From the NCBI GenBank assembly GCA_001873075.1, contig MNYL01000093.1, forward strand, positions 1 through 8,755: 8,755 bases of DNA, in the 5' to 3' direction. Source of the stretch: Fibrobacteres bacterium CG2_30_45_31 (GTDB lineage: Bacteria; Fibrobacterota; Fibrobacteria; Fibrobacterales; Fibrobacteraceae). The number at the start of each line of letters is the position of its first letter. Positions within the stretch are counted from its first letter, which is position 1. Shown here piece after piece: positions 6,650 to 8,755 of the stretch. Position numbers and translations under genes: made by a program. Below the pieces are notes generated by a model. The model was not told the DNA's origin. It was given only the letters and a program-made list of their open reading frames with translations, and did not search any database.

Positions 6650-7017
6650 TAGTCTACCTCCCCATCTTCAGCATCAATGGACAGCACTTCTTCCGTGCTT
6701 TGTCCGAGATTCTGATCATAAATGATATCTGTCATAGGATAATCAACGAGGGTCATCCAGCGGAGAACATTACCGTTCAATTTGAACGCAGTCTCAAGAC
6801 CAGCAACAACGGACGCTTCTGCTTTGTAGTAGAAAATCACGTAGTAGCCGTGTGTTTTTTTGTTGATGAGGTAAGCAAGCTTGCGCTTTCCCCAATCGTC
6901 GCGGCGAAGCACTTCACCGCCTGCAGTAATCTTATCAGCAATGGTCTGGACTTCGGCAGCAATGCCATCGTCGGAGATCATAGCATCAATGATTACCATG
7001 GTTTCATATTGTCTCAT
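6649..7017 (-). CDS. rpsF: 30S ribosomal protein bS6
   Basis: The 122-residue product is bS6, the partner of bS18 in the 30S central domain. It opens with the typical MRQYETMVIID strand. It continues with GGEVLRRDDWGKRKLAYLINKKTHGYYVIFYY (33-64), which holds the usual rRNA-facing basic patch, and VLRWMTLVD (84-92). A tail of about 27 residues rich in Asp and Glu ends the protein, as in many bS6 proteins. AAAGGGA (7031-7025) seven nt upstream is the ribosome binding site. It is the first gene of the operon rpsF-rpsR-rplI; no ssb or priB is inserted between rpsF and rpsR. A strong promoter and a hairpin-rich leader precede it. Confidence 0.98.
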   Translation of the reverse strand: MRQYETMVIIDAMISDDGIAAEVQTIADKITAGGEVLRRDDWGKRKLAYLINKKTHGYYVIFYYKAEASVVAGLETAFKLNGNVLRWMTLVDYPMTDIIYDQNLGQSTEEVLSIDAEDGEVD

Positions 7018-7083
7018 TATTGAGTCCCTTTGGTCTTTCGCCCAAACTCACCATGAATCCGGGAGGGTCCCGATCACTCGGGA
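7018..7083 (-). promoter_or_regulatory. Structured 5' leader of rpsF, candidate S6:S18 autoregulatory element
   Basis: The predicted leader of about 65 nt starts with a perfect 6-bp hairpin, TCCCGA/TCGGGA closed by GTGA, a GNRA-type loop (7083-7068). Downstream, CCCT (7067-7064) can pair with AGGG (7029-7026), which is part of the Shine-Dalgarno sequence. TTGG (7045-7042) can pair with CCAA (7033-7030) above it, leaving a 5'-side bulge that contains CCG (7062-7060). Known S6:S18 leader motifs have a CCG box in a bulge between two stems. An alternative pairing is TGAGT/ACTCA (7050-7046 with 7025-7021). Sequestration of the ribosome binding site and feedback by bS6:bS18 are inferred. Confidence 0.45.
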
Positions 7084-7086
7084 GCC

Positions 7087-7117
7087 CAAAGATAAGAAAC
7101 GAAGGGGGAAATGTCAA
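7087..7117 (-). promoter_or_regulatory. Promoter of the rpsF-rpsR-rplI operon
   Basis: On the minus strand a perfect TTGACA (7117-7112) is separated by exactly 17 bp from TATCTT (7094-7089), which extends to TATCTTTG. The transcript should start near 7082, about 65 nt before the rpsF ATG. The -10 also matches the TAnnTTTG consensus of Bacteroidetes promoters. The -35 lies only 7 bp past the stop codon of the barrel gene, with no terminator between, so read-through from that gene is also possible. Confidence 0.8.
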
Positions 7118-7124
7118 TTCAGAA

Positions 7125-7868
7125 TCAGATGCTGAGATTGATTCCCAGCATGAGCGATTTGCCCCAAGAAGTGATGTCCGTCCCCCAGTAGTGGTGAACC
7201 ACCAACTCTAGAGAAAGCCAAGTACCGAGAAAGTTTTTTTCCAAGAAATCAAAGGAATTTCGAAGATTGTAAGCAATTCCCCCCGTAAAAGAGAACTGAC
7301 TCACAGGAGAAGAATTTTGGTCATAATTCAATCCACTAATAAAACCCCAGTTGGTAGCAAATTTCCAACCCATGCCAACGTCTATTCCCGCCGAAAATCC
7401 ATTCAGAGAATACTCATCACTACACTGAGCTAATTTATCACTATTGCCAGAAGTTGCCGATGTATTATCGTCCTGGCTTTTGCGAATTTTGGATAGATCC
7501 GTGGTTTCAAACCCAATAATAGGACTTATATAAAAGCCAAAAGTCTCTGACATAGGGAAATGAATACGCCCATGAATATGATATCGCTGATAAATTAACG
7601 CGTACTCTTGATCCAAATTTCCGCCATACATTTTGATCGCCCAACCAGCACTGATCCGCTCGGTATAAAAATATTCAGCCATCCCCTGCCAAACACCCAT
7701 TCCGTTACAAGAGCTACCACTAGGGCTTAACCCACCCACCCCCAAACCTACATTGATTCCCCTAGGCTGATTCGCAGATTGATGAGGCAACGGAATTCCA
7801 CCCTCTGCGTAAGCAGAAGCAAATGCCAAAGACAGGTATAAAATTATTGTGAAAATTCGTTTAGCCAC
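7125..7868 (-). CDS. Predicted outer-membrane beta-barrel protein, function unknown
   Basis: The product is 247 residues with a signal peptide at 1-21 (cleavage likely after ASAYA). The rest alternates Gly/aromatic-rich strands in barrel style: GINVGLGVGG, ERISAGWAIKMYGG, FGFYISPIIGFET, SAGIDVGMGWKF, WGFISGLNYD, SFTGGIAYNL, WLSLELVVHHYW and SLMLGINLSI. Eight or so strands would fit a small porin-like or OmpA/OprD-type fold; no specific family is recognised. Cys54 and Cys149 could pair. The start is GTG at 7868, because an in-frame TAG lies 9 nt upstream and the signal peptide begins right after. No Shine-Dalgarno sequence is visible, but TAGATTTG lies at 7880-7873. The gene is divergent from asnS, 45 bp away, and runs into the rpsF promoter without a terminator. 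Confidence 0.75.
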   Translation of the reverse strand: MAKRIFTIILYLSLAFASAYAEGGIPLPHQSANQPRGINVGLGVGGLSPSGSSCNGMGVWQGMAEYFYTERISAGWAIKMYGGNLDQEYALIYQRYHIHGRIHFPMSETFGFYISPIIGFETTDLSKIRKSQDDNTSATSGNSDKLAQCSDEYSLNGFSAGIDVGMGWKFATNWGFISGLNYDQNSSPVSQFSFTGGIAYNLRNSFDFLEKNFLGTWLSLELVVHHYWGTDITSWGKSLMLGINLSI

Positions 7869-7872
7869 GCCA

Positions 7873-7880
7873 CAAATCTA
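7873..7880 (-). promoter_or_regulatory. Candidate -10 element of the beta-barrel gene
   Basis: TAGATTTG (7880-7873, minus strand) is followed by TGGC and the GTG start at 7868. It is an exact TAnnTTTG match with a 4-nt gap to the start codon, which predicts a leaderless transcript starting with GTG. The position 17 bp upstream of it (7903-7898) reads TAGTTT, a poor -35 that overlaps the asnS -10 on the other strand. Confidence 0.5.
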
Positions 7881-7901
7881 AGAAAACTAAGAGGATAAAA
7901 C

Positions 7902-7909
7902 TATCTTTG
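7902..7909 (+). promoter_or_regulatory. Candidate -10 element of asnS
   Basis: TATCTTTG is followed by GCGT and the ATG at 7914. It is the same eight bases as the rpsF -10, with the 4-nt gap to the start codon seen at the other candidate leaderless genes. The -35 position (7879-7884, TAAGAA) is poor and overlaps the -10 of the divergent barrel gene. Confidence 0.5.
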
Positions 7910-7913
7910 GCGT

Positions 7914-8755
7914 ATGCTTCAAAAGATCTATATCCGTCATATACCCCAAATGATCGATCAATATGTAGAACTGGCCGGCTGGGTATGCCGGGTTCGCGGT
8001 TCTGGCAAGGTTTCCTTTATTCAATTTCGCGATGGTACTGGTTTTGTTCAAGTTGTGGCCGGCATTCAAGATGTCTCCGCTGAAGACTTCGAATCCATCC
8101 GTCACCTCACCCAAGAAAGTGCCATTCGCGTTTCTGGGAAGGTAATTGCGAGCGAGCATTCGCCGATCGGTGTAGAAATTCTCGCCAATCATATTGAGAT
8201 TGTGCACAAAACCGAAGACTATCCGATTACCCCCAAGGAACATGGTACCGACTTTTTGATGGACCGTCGCCACTTATGGATTCGGAGTGCTCGCCAACAA
8301 GCAATTCTCACTATTCGGCACCAGATTGTCACTGCCATTCGGCACTACTTTGACGATAACGATTTCACATTGGTGGATGCTCCCATCTTTACCGCCAATG
8401 AATGCGAAGGCTCCAGCACTCTATTTGCTACAAAGTATTTCGAAGAAAATGCGTACCTCTCGCAAAGTGGGCAACTTTACATGGAAGCCGCCTGCGAAGC
8501 CGTCGGACGCGCCTATTGTTTTGGCCCGACCTTCCGCGCAGAAAATTCCAATACGCGCCGCCACCTCACCGAATTTTGGATGGTGGAACCCGAAGTTGCC
8601 TACATGGATCTCGATGGAGACATTGAACTTGCCGAAGGTCTGGTGCAAGCGATTGTGCGCCGCGTTTTAGAGCGTTGCAAAAATGAACTTCAAATTTTAG
8701 AGCGCGACACAAAGCCATTAGAAGCCGTGATCAAAGGACCTTTCCCCAAAATCAG
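7914..8755 (+). CDS. asnS: Asparaginyl-tRNA synthetase, 3' end beyond window
   Basis: Positions 7914-8755 encode the first 280 residues of AsnRS, a class IIb synthetase that charges tRNA-Asn with asparagine using ATP. The N-terminal OB-fold anticodon-binding domain spans about residues 15-100 (ELAGWVCRVRGSGKVSFIQ, then the FRDGTGFVQ strand). The linker DYPITPKEHGTDFLMDRRH (102-120) is typical of AsnRS. Motif 1 lies near FTLVDAPIFT (151-160). Motif 2 is FRAENSNTRRHLTEFWM (207-223) followed by EPE (225-227); the ENSNTRRHL form fits AsnRS and not AspRS. Motif 3 and the C-terminus lie past the window edge; the full enzyme is usually about 430-465 residues. The ATG at 7914 fits the normal AsnRS N-terminus. 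No Shine-Dalgarno sequence is seen. Presence of AsnRS suggests that Asn-tRNA is made directly. Confidence 0.96.
   Translation, partial: MLQKIYIRHIPQMIDQYVELAGWVCRVRGSGKVSFIQFRDGTGFVQVVAGIQDVSAEDFESIRHLTQESAIRVSGKVIASEHSPIGVEILANHIEIVHKTEDYPITPKEHGTDFLMDRRHLWIRSARQQAILTIRHQIVTAIRHYFDDNDFTLVDAPIFTANECEGSSTLFATKYFEENAYLSQSGQLYMEAACEAVGRAYCFGPTFRAENSNTRRHLTEFWMVEPEVAYMDLDGDIELAEGLVQAIVRRVLERCKNELQILERDTKPLEAVIKGPFPKI

Noticed and set aside
7125..7150. Terminator between the barrel gene and the rpsF operon
   Set aside because: No stem followed by a T-run is present; the rpsF promoter begins 7 bp after the stop codon, and the first leader hairpin lacks a T-tract.

Overview
The window most likely comes from a Fibrobacter-like bacterium (phylum Fibrobacterota, FCB group). 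Three features suggest this: a secreted protein with a long serine-rich linker, a secreted metalloprotease with a type IX-like C-terminal domain, and promoters whose -10 element reads TAnnTTTG as in Bacteroidetes. The assignment is an inference; there is no rRNA or other decisive marker here.

Layout. Positions 13-3514 (+ strand) hold a UbiD-family decarboxylase, probably for menaquinone, and 4 nt later a secreted HExxH metalloprotease. A 242-bp gap between convergent genes (3515-3756) holds several small hairpins. On the minus strand, 5873 down to 3757, lies a translationally coupled pair of diverged paralogs sharing a PGxGQxYxG (DUF5683-like) membrane core; the first carries about 130 residues of Ser-rich linker. 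Upstream of them, also on the minus strand, is the ribosomal protein operon rpsF-rpsR-rplI (7017 down to 5938), with its own promoter, a structured leader and an intrinsic terminator. Further upstream on the minus strand (7868-7125) is a predicted outer-membrane beta-barrel. It is divergent from asnS (asparaginyl-tRNA synthetase), which starts at 7914 and runs off the right edge.

The most interesting signal is not a gene. All four non-ribosomal genes that appear to begin a transcription unit (13, 5873, 7868, 7914) carry TAnnTTT(G/C) followed by exactly 4 nt and then the start codon, and none has a clear Shine-Dalgarno sequence. This geometry puts the transcription start on the first base of the start codon, so these mRNAs look leaderless. 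In contrast, rpsF, rpsR and rplI each have a strong Shine-Dalgarno sequence, and the same TAnnTTTG element sits about 70 nt upstream of rpsF. The window therefore seems to show two modes of translation initiation side by side. Related points are overlapping divergent promoters between the barrel gene and asnS, a promoter placed immediately behind the ribosomal operon terminator, and a possible S6:S18 autoregulatory leader.
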